Assembly: GCF_003597395.2 (NCBI RefSeq)
Contig: NC_133777.1
Location: 6,938,042 to 7,002,041, forward strand
Direction of reading: 5' to 3'
Origin: Chelonoidis abingdonii
Taxonomy: Eukaryota; Chordata; Testudines; Testudinidae
DNA: 64,000 nucleotides
Shown here: positions 46,736-58,330 of the stretch, piece by piece
How positions within the stretch are numbered: the first letter of the stretch is position 1
Layout of the letters: each line of letters starts with the position of its first letter
Translations under genes and position numbers: made by a program
The notes under the pieces: generated by a model
Database searches by the model: none
The model's input: the letters and a program-made list of their open reading frames with translations, nothing else
What the model was told of the DNA's origin: nothing

Positions 46736-49699
46736 ACACTGGAACTTGTGGGGATCAGTCATTGATGCGAAGGCCCAGAGCGAGAGTCCCTTTGCTCCTG
46801 TATACTGGTCACATCTTGTTTAATTATCCAGTGCTCAGGAGCAGAGGGAGGGGCTTTGCCTCCCATCTCTGGGGATCACAGCATGGAAGGGGCCAGCGTG
46901 GTTCATATCCAGCTCATAAGCCTCTCAGAGCTCAGGCTTGAGGAGTGAGATTCACTCAATTAATTTTGCTTTGGCAAAAAGTCCATTTTTATTGCTATTT
47001 CATGCCTTCAGTATAGATTTTCTCTGCTTGTCTCAAAGGGATAATAAAACCCGACTCATTCTTTTTATAAGAAGTCTCACACTCCCTCTCACATCGGGCT
47101 GTTGTGTTCCCCACCTATACATGTAAATTTAAAGGCAAAGAGGTGTCACTTAAAGACAAAAAAAAATGACTCAGAAAGCCAATCTGTGAGCAAAACCCAG
47201 CATACCCTGGCTCTCAAACTAGGGCACCCAAACTTGGTGACATCAAGGGCTGCCCTGTCAACATCTAACTGGCCTAGAATGGAGCAGCCTGGAGCTGCCT
47301 GTCCTATTTATTAGGGTGGAGTGGCCTGGGAGACAAGTCCTAGCAGGCCATGCTCCATCTTGCTTCAAAATCATTAAGATCAAGACAGCCGAGGGCCTGC
47401 TGGGAGCTATGGGCCGCACTCCCACATTACAGGTGACAGCCGCTTGGCCTGCATTCGGCTCCTTGTTCACACTTGGGCTGTCTTTGCTGTAAAAATTTTC
47501 ACCTGGATGTGCTAGACCTGATTCCCTTCTACCTTACGCCTCGGGCCCTATTGACCATTGCTATCCAGTGCTGACACAAAGGGGTCACAGGGCAGGTGCC
47601 AGGGTGTCCCCGGGGGAAGATCCCTGGTGCACGTTTCCCCTATGCCAGGAACAGAGCTGGCTCCAGGAACAAGGAATGTTGCGGCATGGGCTGAAGGAGA
47701 GGGGACAGGAGCTCCCCGCCCCCAGCTATTCTACCCCCCTGCAAACCTTATTGGGGCCACTGCAGAATGGTTGCAATTTAAGGGCATCCCTCAAAGTTGC
47801 CCTAGCCTGCATTACTGGTCACAATGAATAAGGGAGGTGCAAATTGTCTCTCCTCTGCTGCTGCCAGCGCATGGATGATTCCTGGTGTTGTCACTTACAT
47901 GAAAAGAAAGTGGGTATAGGACTACACCATTCTGACATGGCAGCGTTTTCACACTCAGGGTAAATGACAACCCAAGGTGCAGGGCAGTGGGGAGTCGGGT
48001 GGCAGCAGCTGATAGGAATAAGGAGACGACTTCAGCTGAAACAAAGTCTGTGTTTCCCAGCTGTAGCTGTATGTTTGATTCAACAACCTGCATCTATGGG
48101 CCTAACCCTGCAGCAGAGCCTACCTGAAAACACTGGTCCTGATTCTCCTGTCACTTACGCTGGCGTAACCAGGAGTAAACACCAATGGAGTTAATGAGGC
48201 AACATCTGTACAAAACCAGGCAAGGCCCTGACTTCACGGTGGCATTTTGCAGCAATGTAACTATATCAGCATAGCTGCATCAATGCAAACCATTAGCACA
48301 GATATGCTACATTGGTTTGAAACAGGGCTTCTCTCTGTACAGACCAGGGTAAAGTGAAAGGCAAATCAACTGGCCCAGCTGGTGAGGATCTGACTGTTTA
48401 CGGTAGATTATAAATGTGTAAGTTTGAGAGGAATAATTTTTTTGTCTTTTTTTCCACCTAACCTGTTCCCGCACCTCTTTTCCCAACCCAGCCGGTCAGC
48501 TGTCCTGTCGGGTCACTTTTCCACTTTGTTCTGTGAATGCAAAGCCTCCGTTGCCAGGCATGCAGCACCCGCAGCAAGAGGAAACCCACAGATGGGTCTG
48601 CTCCTGCAGGTGTGGCTGCAACTGACAAAAGTTTTAAAGGTGGCCTGCGTTGGAATGGGGGAAAACGATAAGAGGAAACCCGTGAGAATAAAACCTTGGT
48701 TAACTGAAACTCTCGGGGTCCGGAGGTCGGTTACTGGCATGTCGCCTAGGGCTCAGTTTCACGGTGCTTTCAGGAGTTCACGTTTGTGAAGCTGCAGCCT
48801 GGTTCTACCAGTTTAACGAACCCTCTAGTATCCCAAAGGTTCGAGTGTTTCCACTGACCAGTGAATGAGCAGGATTCACAGCTCACCTTGTCTTTAACAG
48901 CCAAGCACTAGGTGGTTACAAAGATGTAATTTAACTAGGGATGGTCCTGAATGTAAAGCCTAGATCTAAGCAGGCCTGTATTTCGGAGAAGTTTGGGTGT
49001 GGTAACTTCATAGGTGAGCCCTATATGGAGTGGAACCAAAACCCAGATCTGAATATCCCCAGATAAGAACCTAACATTTGCAGCTCAGAAGGAGGTTTAA
49101 TGCAGGAGAAACGACTGGCTTTGCAGGGCTCTCAATGAAGTAACAGGTGAGGTCCCATCTACAAGGATAAGCCTCTAGGCTGCCTTCTTCCAGCCTGTGG
49201 CTCCCCCTACTTGGGTTCTGGCACCAGTTTGTGGGGGAAATCAAAATGGACCCAGTTACTCAATCTACAGAGTAGTAGTAGAGTGACTCAGAGACGATGG
49301 GTGGCAGGGACTTCTGGGAGAGGCAAACCATTTACCTGAGTGCAATATGTGTGTGAGACAGATGGGCCCCTTAAAATACATGTTTAGCAGCAGTTGCCCT
49401 GCCTAGAAGAACCCAGAAACTCTTTTCTGAGAGCTGTGGATTCTGAAGAGGAACACTGTGTGGATTTCCAACTACACTGGGAGATATATCTTATGGGTGA
49501 GACATTGGACACAGGTCCCCAGCATGAGTGGTCTTTTCATGAGACCAGGATGGTATCCGTAGTTGTCTTGTAACTAAATTTTCAGTTTAGATCTATTCTA
49601 CTTCTCTAAATTTCCCCATGTAGCTTTGAGCGGGTGTAGTATTCTTCCTCATTTCCTGTTCTGAACAACTCATGTCCCACCCCAGAGGAAGCTGCATTT
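46736..49699. other. Non-genic, minor ancient motif
   Basis: No exon recognised. 'gattctcctgtcacttacgctggcgtaaccagg ... ccaatggagttaatg' at 48143-48220 belongs to the old motif noted at 1640 and 8655. Confidence 0.4.
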
Positions 49700-49711
49700 G
49701 GTTGCTGAAGT

Positions 49712-49836
49712 ATCAGAGGGATAGTCGTGTTAGTCTGGATCTGTAAAAGCAGCAAAGAATCCTGTGGCACCTTACAGATTAACAGACGTTTTGGAGCATG
49801 AGCTTTCGTGGGTGAATACCCACTTCGTCGGAAGTG
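49712..49836 (+). mobile_element. 125-bp interspersed repeat with 12-bp target duplication
   Basis: Runs from 'atcagagggatagtcgtgtt' to 'acccacttcgtcggaagtg'. It is bounded by perfect direct repeats GGTTGCTGAAGT at 49700-49711 and 49837-49848. Its middle ('gcaaagaatcctgtggcacc...cagacgttttggagc') is repeated inverted at 39262-39315. The sequence is familiar from turtle and crocodilian genomes; I do not assign a family name. It has no poly(A) tail, terminal inverted repeat or complete pol III promoter. The 12-bp duplication fits LINE-driven insertion better than hAT or Harbinger. Confidence 0.75.
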
Positions 49837-49848
49837 GGTTGCTGAAGT

Positions 49849-50124
49849 GACCCCAGTGCAACCTGCAAAGCACTTTGCAGGCCTCCTGGACAAAAGGCAG
49901 TAAAGAAACATTAAGTCGTGGTCATTATATCATGCGGCTGCTATTTTTAAAGCCCTGTCTTAATGTAGTTGGGGACCTGGGTCATCCCTACATCAGTGGG
50001 AGATTCCGTGGGGTAGGAGAGAGACCTACCATAAAACAGGTCCTTTTCTCCATTTTTACTGGCTGCTTAGTAGTCTTTTCTAACCCATCCCCCAAAATAG
50101 CTCAAGCTGCATTTTCATCAGCCA
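49849..50124. other. Non-genic, nothing recognised
   Basis: Nothing supported in this short interval. Confidence 0.4.
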
Positions 50125-50575
50125 GTGGGTGCAGTGGCTGAGCGATTAAGTCATGACTACAATCCTGAAGGTTTGCACTTGAGTCTCGCTCGATCTCACA
50201 CTGAAAGGTCATCTCCAGTTCACCCAGCTGCAAAACGGGTACCCAAACCATCAAGTTAGGGCAGTCAAAGGCAGTGGGATGTGATGCGGGCCACGTTGCT
50301 TCCTCCTGTCCGTTGGCTGGGACAAGGGACATGCTTCAACCACATCAGCCCAATGAGCCAATGGTTCAGGGGAACTTTGGTATAAACGAGGGAAGTCCAG
50401 CCGGTAGGACTGGGAAATCGAAACTTCTGGGTTTTAGACCTGTCTCTGCAACTGACCAATGGGGAGACCCTGGGCATAACCGCTCCTGTCCCTCTGCTCT
50501 CCAGTCATTAAAATGGGGAAAGCAACCTTTTTATCCCCATTTGCAAAGTGTTTTTAGGAACAATAAATGAGAATG
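50125..50575 (+). repeat. tRNA-derived SINE remnants (two segments)
   Basis: The head 'gtgcagtggctgagcgattaagtc' resembles a class II (Ser/Leu-type) tRNA A-box region. The later part 'tgggttttagacctgtctctgcaactgacc', 'ggagaccctgggcataacc', 'ctccagtcattaaaatgggg', 'tatccccatttgcaaagtg' follows the sense MIR-like order. The B box expected after the head is poor. Probably one or two old SINE copies, not a functional tRNA gene. Confidence 0.5.
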
Positions 50576-51210
50576 AAAATCCTTCCTGTTATGGTGCCCC
50601 AGGCACAGATCATTACGTGACCCAAGAGCCAAAGAGCCAAATACAACTCACAGACCATCCCCTCCATCACAACAGCAAGGCCGATGTCTCAGGTTCTAGC
50701 ACTATATTGGTTCTGTTCAGATGTTATGGCGGGTGGGGGGCAGAGCTGTATCCCTCGGGTGGGTAGGATCCTGCTCCTCACAATGTGCTGTCAGGAAGGC
50801 ACTTTTACAGGTAGCACCGAAGACACGCAGCAGGAGGCAGCTGCTGGGCGCTGAAGTGTCTTTACAGCTGGCTGTAGGCAGAAGCAATTGGATCTGCCTT
50901 GTGAGAGTCCCTGCACCTTTGGGGGCCCCAAATGTGATCAAACACCATGGCCATAGGAGCCCAGCCCATCCTATCCCAGGCCTCTGGGCCACTCCCCTAG
51001 CTGGAGTCCCCATCTCTGATTCAGGCTGAGTACATGGCTCCATTCTGAGCAGTCACAAGAGGCCAGCTGGAGGGGCAGGTTGCTTGGCAGCAGCTGCAAA
51101 GGGAGCAGGTAGGGCCCACTGGCCGCTGCAGGCTTTTGCAAAGAAGGGATTGATCGTGTGTCAGGGGCCGCTTGGTTTTCCTGTCCAGGCAGCAGGGAGC
51201 ACACAAACAC
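50576..51210. other. Non-genic, nothing recognised
   Basis: No exon or repeat supported. Confidence 0.4.
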
Positions 51211-51217
51211 ACTGCTC

Positions 51218-51225
51218 TGACGTCA
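51218..51225. promoter_or_regulatory. Perfect CRE palindrome TGACGTCA
   Basis: The full CREB/ATF consensus palindrome. A second near-perfect site lies 22 bases further on, and both lie several hundred bases from the CpG island. Confidence 0.6.
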
Positions 51226-51247
51226 ATTAAAGGCTCCGACAGGTCCG

Positions 51248-51255
51248 CGACGTCA
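51248..51255. promoter_or_regulatory. Second CRE-like site CGACGTCA
   Basis: One mismatch from TGACGTCA, start-to-start spacing 30 bp (about three helical turns) from the first site. Confidence 0.5.
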
Positions 51256-52015
51256 GCCAAGATGTATTGCAAACAGATGGAAAGCTCTTGAAAAGTCTAT
51301 TCCTCGCGGAAGGGAAATAATATACAGTGTCTCCTTCAGGCTGACGCTCAGGCCGCCTGGTGCAGGGGGCTGTTTACTCGCCATGGAGAGCCCTCAGGGC
51401 TCCCACTGCCTTTTCTGTCTGAGGATTTCTATGCTGTAGAAAGCGCTGCACAAAATCAGGTCTGCGGCTGAAAAAAATCTGCTCCAGCAGAAGAGGTAGA
51501 CTGGGGCTGCCAGGGCTCCCAGGCCGGGGGTCCTCAAACTTTACTGTGAAATGCAAAGTTCTGTCTCGGTGCTAGAGGATTTAGTTCAGGGTCTCCCTGC
51601 GCTTGGGAACTGCAGCAGGAGCGGAGGGAAAGAGCTGATCAGCTGCAGGGCTTGTCTTGTTCCTCTCCCCGGGAGCCAGGCACGGGCAGATGCCGGGCCA
51701 GGCTCGTGGGGGTGGGTGCAAGGGAGAGAAGCGCAGCTCCGGGGCTCCGTGGGAAGCTGGCAGCAGGGCCCGGGCGGGGAGACGCCCCCGCAGTTTGGGA
51801 ATCACTGGGGGCCCGGAGCACAAACCCCGCGCGCCCAGGGGCTGGGCTGCGGGCGGCTGCGACGTGGAGTCAATTGCAGCCGGGGGCTCTCGCCTCCCCG
51901 GGGGGCCCCGGATCGGTCTCCGGAGCCGGGCGGCGGAGACGCGCAGGGGCGCCGCCGGAGCCAGAGTAGCTGTCCCCGGCCCGACCCCCCCGCAGGCGGC
52001 TTGTCCGCCAGCCCG

Positions 52016-52058
52016 NNNNNNNNNNNNNNNNNNNNNNNNNNNNNNNNNNNNNNNNNNN
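52016..52058. other. Assembly gap (43 N)
   Basis: 43 unknown bases inside the CpG island; the actual missing length is unknown. Frames drawn across it are meaningless. Confidence 1.
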
Positions 52059-52118
52059 GCGGTGGCAGCCCCGTGCGCTCCGCTCCACTCCCCCCGCAGC
52101 CGGGCCAGGCTCCGCCGC

Positions 52119-52127
52119 TCTTACCTC
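52119..52127 (-). promoter_or_regulatory. Strong splice donor motif (minus strand)
   Basis: On minus the sequence reads AGCGAG|GTAAGAGC, a near-consensus U1 donor. The last exonic base would be 52125 and the intron would start at 52124. A second candidate, 'gcggtgagcgg', lies about 20 bases upstream on minus. In a CpG island this is typical of a short first exon, often 5' UTR. Confidence 0.45.
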
Positions 52128-52719
52128 GCTCCGCCGCCGCTCACCGCAGGCGCCAAGCGGGGCAGCCGGGCCAGGGACGCGGGGCGCGGAAGCTCCTCCG
52201 GTGCCCATCCATGGGAGCGCCCCCCGCGGCCGGATTTCCTCCCCGCCTCGCTCCGCTCCGCTCCCGCGGCGAGTCCCGCGGGCCGGTCAGGGACTGCGGC
52301 CCCCGGCTTGGCCCCGCTCCGCCTGCAGCCGAGCGCGCTCCGGCGCGGGTGTCGATGGCAGCCAGATCCCACTTCGCACAGGAAGGGCGAGCGGGCGAGG
52401 AGGGGGGAGAAGAAAGTTAGAGGCATGGCTGGATGCTGTCGGAAGTACACGCTCATGTTTCCCTCCGGGGAAATCCAGGTGTTCTGCCCGGGCCGACAGC
52501 CCCATCTGCCGGCCGGCCGGCCCGCAGCCCGGCTCGCCCACGTGGCCCTGCCCGCTGGGGTTGCAAAGCTGCCCCGCCGTGGGATGGGCCTGGCGGGCCG
52601 AACCTCCCAGCCGTGCCCGCCCGCTGGGGGTGCCCCGCACGCAGCCTCCCGCAGGACGCTTGTGGTAGGGAGCGATCAACTCAAGAGGGGGTTGACTTAG
52701 GAAAGCCAAACTTCTAGCT

Positions 52720-53862
52720 GGAGACAGGGCACTGAGGCGTCTGGTTGAATGGAGGTGGCTTATTCCAGCTGTTTGGGGAGCTGCCTCTCAGTGGCAGTTT
52801 TGCTGTTAGAATTGAATAGGGTTTTCAAAGCCCAACCTAGGGGAAGGAGGGATGTATTTGGAGCTGAAAGCTCATGTATGGGCAGATGAACCTCTCCTCA
52901 GATGGAAGTGCCCTGAGAGGTGATAAATCCACAGCCAGGTGGGGTCACCATGCTGCACACTCTGGCCACTTGGAGGGGATTTCATATACTCTGGCTCCAT
53001 CCAAAAGAATAGTGATGTGAAGGAGAATCTCCATTAGCAGGGCAGGAGCCTAGGAAATCCAGGCCAAGAACAGGCTTCTGTCGGAGTGGTAGGACCGACT
53101 GCCATCTACACTTTAGCTTGAGTCCCAGAATTATAAACTCATAAGGAAGTGGCAAGACAAAATGGTATTTGTTTAGGTTGGCCTGGCAACTTGACAGTTG
53201 TGTATCTTTGCATGGAGTCAGCTTGAAGGAAATGGGGTGCGGTGGGGAGGCAGAGCAGAGGAAGCATATTAAGTGAAGAAAATTGGCTGGAGCCAGCTGT
53301 ACTGTCTAATGCTTATTTTGTATTTTCCCTACCATGGAGTACTTTGTTAGCCTCATAAGATCTTTGTTTCATGTCTGCAGCTACTTAACTGTTTGCATGC
53401 CAGAGTGGGTGTAGCAATGTTCACTGAAAGGACCTTGTTTCTTTACATTAAGCCACATTGCTGTTAGGCCCATAGTAAACATCTATGCTCTGTTAGGACT
53501 TCTCTCTTAACACCCCATGTTTGCATTAACCCTACTGGTAATTCCAGCAGGCCTCCGCAGACCGCTCTCTGCTGCAGGGATGGTGTGTCTCTGTTTGTAG
53601 AGCACAACAGCCCGGGGCTCAGTCTTGACAGGCAATTTGGTGCTACAGTAACATCAAGGTTTGATAATAATCATAACTGAGACACTGAAGGGGACTCCGA
53701 AGGAATTAATAGGCCTTTGGGTGCTGTCCCTTCTCCTCAGCCACGCTGCTACTTGCTGTGGTTTTACAATCACATTTAAACAAGTATTTTCCTCTCCCAC
53801 GTTTTTGCAAAAGCCCCAAACAAAAAGAGGGCAAAGTGTCTATGCTCAGAGTGCTGTGAAAC
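52720..53862. other. Non-genic, nothing recognised
   Basis: If the minus-strand promoter is real this is its upstream flank. No exon, repeat or clear regulatory block recognised. Confidence 0.4.
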
Positions 53863-53870
53863 TTGTAGAG

Positions 53871-54181
53871 CAGGGGTAGGCCACCTATGGCACAGGTGCC
53901 GAAGGCGGCACGCAAGCTAATTTTCAGTGGCACTGTCACGGCCCGGGTCCTGGCCACCGGTTCAGGGGCCTCTGCATTTTAGTTTAATTTTAAATTAAGC
54001 TTCTTAAACATTTTAAAAACCTTATTTACTTTACATACAACAATAGTTTAGTTATATATTATAGACTTATAGAAAGAGACTTTCTAAAAACATTAAAATG
54101 TATTACTGGCACATGAAACCTTAAATTAGAGTGAATAAATGAAGACTCGGCACAGCACTTCTGAAAGGTTGCCGACCCCTG
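53871..54181. mobile_element. hAT-type MITE with 8-bp target duplication
   Basis: The 311-bp element begins CAGGGGTAGGCCACC, and its end, inverted, reads CAGGGGTCGGCAACC (two mismatches in 15). Flanks are TTGTAGAG (53863-53870) and CTGTAGAG (54182-54189), an 8-bp duplication with one mismatch. The interior is AT-rich ('tttaaacattttaaaaacctt') without coding capacity. Its left 65 bases are homologous to both arms of the foldback element at 61561-62214. Confidence 0.88.
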
Positions 54182-54356
54182 CTGTAGAGAAAACAAAGTG
54201 AAACATAGAGGCTGTTTTTCCTCTGTTTTCTTAGCGACAGCCCTTGTAGCCTTGACTAGTAGCGATAGTGGAGGGAAACCATTTGTAGACAGATGTATGA
54301 TTTTTAAGTTGACGATTTCCCTTTAATCACAGAGATGGCCATCATCTAATCTCCCC

Positions 54357-54391
54357 CCAATGCCTGCCTGCCTGCCTGCCAGCCAGCCAAG
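54357..54391. repeat. (TGCC)n/(AGCC)n simple repeat
   Basis: Four or five 'tgcc' units followed by 'agccagcc'. Confidence 0.8.
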
Positions 54392-54849
54392 GCAAGTAAT
54401 AGTGAGCAAGTGGTGTATGGGTCCTGCAGGCCAAGACCTTTGGCATGAATGTCCTGGCTGACTCATCTGTGCTCTCTGGCACGAGCCTGACAAGGAGAGG
54501 TTGTTTCTTTGGTTTGAGTTTTAACAGATCTTAGCAGCTGTGTGCATTTTGGGTTCAGCACGTCCCTTTTGAAACCAGCTAGACATGCAGATGGAGGCCA
54601 ATAGCAGGAAATACCTGCAGCTCTGCTGCTTCCCACTGCGAAAACCAAACAGTGAAAGTGTTAACAGGGCTTCTGCCCTATTCTACACTGCAGAATAGCA
54701 ATCTCAGGCAGAAGGGGTCTCCAAACAGACAATACAAGCCATTGTTTCTTAAATTCTTGGGATGCTAATTGAGGTCAGCCTGTCCTTTGACTCCAATCAC
54801 TATTTAGACTGGTCAAATCCCAGGCTTGTAATAGGAACCTAGCAATTGC

Positions 54850-55215
54850 CATACAGGGATCCATCTAGTATAGTATCCTGCCTGTGACAGTAGCCCAGAA
54901 CCAGTTATGGGATATTCGGCCCCAAGGGAAATTTTTCTGCCAGCCCCCAATAGTTAGAGCTTGGCTTATGCCTCGGGGCTTATATCTTTTCCAAAGCTCT
55001 TGTTTATATTTCTGGTGTTTACTGTCAGACCGGTGGATAGTCTTGTTATCCATATACAGGCCCAATCCTTTTTTGAATCCTACTTAGCTCTTGGCCTCAG
55101 TGAAACCATGTGGCAATGAGTTTCACTGGCTACTTGTGGGTTGCATGAAACAGTATTTCCTTTGATCAATGTAAAATTTGCCACCTCTCAATTTCCTGAA
55201 ATGGCTCCTTGCATA
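54850..55215 (-). mobile_element. CR1-type LINE 3' region remnant (antisense)
   Basis: 'gggatccatctagtatagtatcctgcctgtgacagtagcc', 'gttatccatatacaggcccaatccttttttgaatcctacttagctcttggcctcag', 'catgtggcaatgagtttcac', 'aaacagtatttcctttgatcaatgtaaaatttgccacctctcaatttcc' in pieces. This is the same order as 22624-23120, better preserved at the left. No open frame of note. Confidence 0.6.
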
Positions 55216-56930
55216 TATACCTTGCATTTACATCACACCTGTTAATCCCAAAGATCCAATAATTCTTTTTTTTAAAAAGCACCATGTATGTGATATTGCA
55301 AACCATTTTGTGCTCAAATAGTTCCGTAGAAGTCAATGGGCTTACTTGTGTGAAAAAGTATTATTCCTGTGAGTGAGGGTTTCCAAGCTCTGCCCTACGT
55401 TTATTCCAGAAACAACAAAAAACATTTAAAGAAATAATCAAGGTTGCCAAGTGCTAACAGTGTATTTCCCTATCACATCATCTAGAAGAGCAAGGAAATT
55501 AAAATCTAAGGACTTTGTGAATCTTAAATAGCCACTATTATTATGTGGGCAATCTTCTCTCAGTTCTGTGTTTTTACAATGCCTAACCTAGCACAATGTG
55601 TCCCTGGTCCAGACTGGGGAACCCTGGGCCCTACCACAATGCAACATAAATAAGAATAATACATTTATAATGGGAGATATAAGATAACATATTCTTGCCC
55701 CCTTTGGCCTGAGCGTTTAGCCAGTGTTGGGGGCCTCACTGGGTATTTCTAGTGAGAGGAAATATTGATGAGCTGAGTATTTATAAATTGACAGTAGTTG
55801 TTTTTGGCCGACATAACTGCTGTTTCTTTAGAATAATGTTGAATATGTACAATATAACTCCCTGGTAAAATTGTGGAGATGTTCTGTATGAGCTTGTATT
55901 TGAAGTTGATCAATATGTGTTATTAATATGTACATACAAAATTTTGTCTTTTGAGATTGCTGATGAAGGAATCATTTTTATTTTGAGTCAGAGATAAGGT
56001 TGTTGTATGTATATGCAATTCTAAGCCAGAACAACGTGTTTCTATTTATCATTTAAGCTATGCTGGGTTCATGGTGTCCTTAGCTATTCCTTTCCTTGCT
56101 TTTAAGAGCTTCTGCTTTTACAAATGATGTGAGAGTAAATACATTTCTGTCTTTTAGTGACCTTAACTGGTTCTTTAAACAAAGGTTTTTTGGTTTTGGA
56201 CTTTCTCCGGTTTTTTATTTTTAAACATCTTTCATTTTTTCCTTTGTGTCACCAAAGCTGAAGAGATCATTTATAAATGTTAACTAAATGGAATGGAAGG
56301 GTCAGATAGTTACATTAAAGAAGTGAGCAAAGCTGTCCGAGTTAATGAGGGCTGCCAACCTACCTCTAAAATCCCCTAGCAATTTTGAAATTGGAATGAA
56401 ATGACTCTATCAGTGAAAATGCCCTGTCCACAAGCAACTCACTACCCCAGTAGCTTTGCTTTGGTCACTGAAAGACCTTGTTTTTAATAGGGGCCATCAT
56501 CAAATATATTCTGTATTCTTTCTTTTCCCCGACTGCTTCAGAGGCAGAGAGCCTCGTCTAATCTTCCAGCACTAGCCATTTCTAAGACATTTTCCTACTC
56601 GTGCCCTTGGAAACGGCCTCTTTCACCAACCAGTATCAAAGTCTACCTCTGGCTCAAATGTTGCAGCCTAATGTCACCTTGTTAGGCAGATAGAGGGGTA
56701 CAGTGTTAGGGTCTGTCTTCACCGCAGAGTTAGCCTAGACACTGACTCAGGTGTTGCCCCTAACCTGCCTCCTTTCCACACACCAAACCTTCTCACCCGA
56801 TTTCATTGATGCTTTCAACCCAGGTTCCTGGCCCAGCTGGGGTTATAGACTCGAGCTTGGGTGCTGCTTTCACTTCTGCTAGTAACTGGCCCACTTTGCA
56901 TTGTAGACCCTGGCTAAAGCGCTGATAGTC
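55216..56930. other. AT-rich non-genic; one old repeat tail
   Basis: 'cctaacctagcacaatgtgtccctggtccagactgggg', 'ccctaccacaatgcaacataaataagaat' at about 55575-55660 is the sense tail of the family at 34890 and 46600. The remainder is AT-rich without recognisable exons. Confidence 0.45.
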
Positions 56931-57999
56931 CTCCGGTGCCTTCCCACCATTCCCTGCATACACCTCGCAGGACAGATAAGAGCTCCTACAATTTCCTGGA
57001 AAAAAATCCTAGCTCAGCTCAGTGTGCTGCAGTGCAGGAAGCCATTGGACACGCACCTCAAAATCCTAGCAACACACATGGGGGAGGAGCACAGCTCCAG
57101 TGCGGACACAGTAACTTGGGTCAGGCTGTGCCGTGGAGCTGTTTACCTGACAGCGACGCCAACCCTGGTGCTGATCCACTGGGCTAACTCTGCAGTGAAG
57201 ACATCCCCTCAGGCGCTTTGCCAAGACTCTGTCGAGGAGCTCAGGGCACCATTTTGAGCCATTGCTCTTGTTTTGAAGAGAGGCTTTCCCAGCAAGGTGC
57301 ATGGCAGGGCTGGGCCCCGGCAGCAGCGGAACGCTAGCTAACCTCTCTCTCCAGCAATTGCTGTGGCCATTTACGGGAAGAGAGTCACTTCCAGATGGAG
57401 GCCCCTTGGCTGGTTTTGTTCAGAATGTGAGGGGCGGAAGTGTCACTCACAAGGGGGCATCATCACCCACGTGGGTGCTGGGGGAATAAAGAGAGAGAAT
57501 GGCATAGAAATGAGAGCAGCAGCAGATCTGGTAGATCCTATAGGAAAACAACCATCTAGCAACCATCTCATGCAGAGAGCTGGGGTGTAGCACAGAACAG
57601 GGTGCGTGTGTGTGCGCGCCACATGGTATTGTGTGGTGAAGACACTAAGTCAAAGCCCTGGAGTCCCTCCTCCTTTGATCCGTGTCCCAGGGCCAGCTTT
57701 GCAATTTGCAAGTCTCCACACCCTAGTAGGGTCACAAGCTGCCAGAGAGGGTGGGTTTGAACCGGGAGTTCTCTCCTCCTCCTTCAAGGAGCAGGACAGA
57801 GCAATGACATAAGTCAAGGCTAGGGAGGGACCCAAGCCTGCACTTGTGTTTTAGGCTGCCCCTGCTGTGTAGCCAAGGGGATTTTCCCAGGCTTGGGAGG
57901 TTTGAGTTCAGAGGGGAGGGAGACAGGAATCTGACAAGATAAGAGGGGTGAGGGCCCCAGCCGAGCCAGCGTGCATTTGAGTCTCAATAGATTTCAGAG
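56931..57999. other. Non-genic, nothing recognised
   Basis: No exon or repeat could be supported; 'gtgtgtgtgcgcgc' near 57606 is the only simple tract. Confidence 0.4.
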
Positions 58000-58330
58000 G
58001 CTCCAAATATGTTTTCAGATGAAAGCTGCTCCAAGCCCCTCCCCCGCAAAGGCAGGTCAGTGCAGGAAGCTCCATGCATGGAGAGAGGCTGCAGGCACCA
58101 GATTTGTTTGACTTTCTTGTTATTTTGCTTAAAAAAAAAACAAAAAAAAAAAACCCAAACCCACCACCACACCAAGAAAGGAAAGAGCTTTAATAAGCCC
58201 AGAAGATGTCACCATAGTAACAGAAATCAGAGCCACTCCAAGGATTCTGCCGCCTGGGAAGGAGATAAAATGTTTTCTATCGATCGCTGTCGGGAAAGTC
58301 ACTGTTGATAAGCCATCCGAGGCGAAATGA
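58000..58330. promoter_or_regulatory. Candidate regulatory block with perfect RFX X-box
   Basis: Contains GTCACCATAGTAAC (58208-58221), GATA-type cores 'tgataagcc' and 'gagataaaa', 'tatcgatcgctgtcggg' and 'ctttaataagccc', next to a poly-A tract (about 58131-58153). No coding pattern. Regulatory role inferred. Confidence 0.4.
58208..58221. promoter_or_regulatory. RFX X-box motif
   Basis: GTCACC-AT-AGTAAC fits the consensus GTNRCC(N0-3)RGYAAC at every position. RFX factors bind such sites, in promoters and enhancers of ciliary and immune genes. Here no promoter or exon is recognised beside it. Confidence 0.6.

Larger units (their letters stand above)
51560..52660. promoter_or_regulatory. CpG island, candidate promoter/first exon
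   Basis: The only long CpG-dense, GC-rich block in the window. It includes multiple GGCGG/CCGCC SP-type motifs and is interrupted by an assembly gap at 52016-52058. Long frames on both strands (289 and 347 codons through the gap, and several minus frames) are the usual consequence of high GC and show no known domain. The splice donor at 52121-52125 (minus) suggests transcription on minus, with the first exon starting somewhere between about 52450 and 52126. No exon sequence is recognised, so the gene is not named. Confidence 0.65.

Noticed and set aside
50130..50200. tRNA-Ser/Leu-like gene
   Set aside because: The A-box region is tRNA-like but the B box and acceptor pairing are poor; fits a SINE head.
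51551..52700. 289- and 347-codon plus frames and several minus frames in the CpG island
   Set aside because: High GC keeps frames open; they run through 43 N, have no recognisable domain and disagree between frames.
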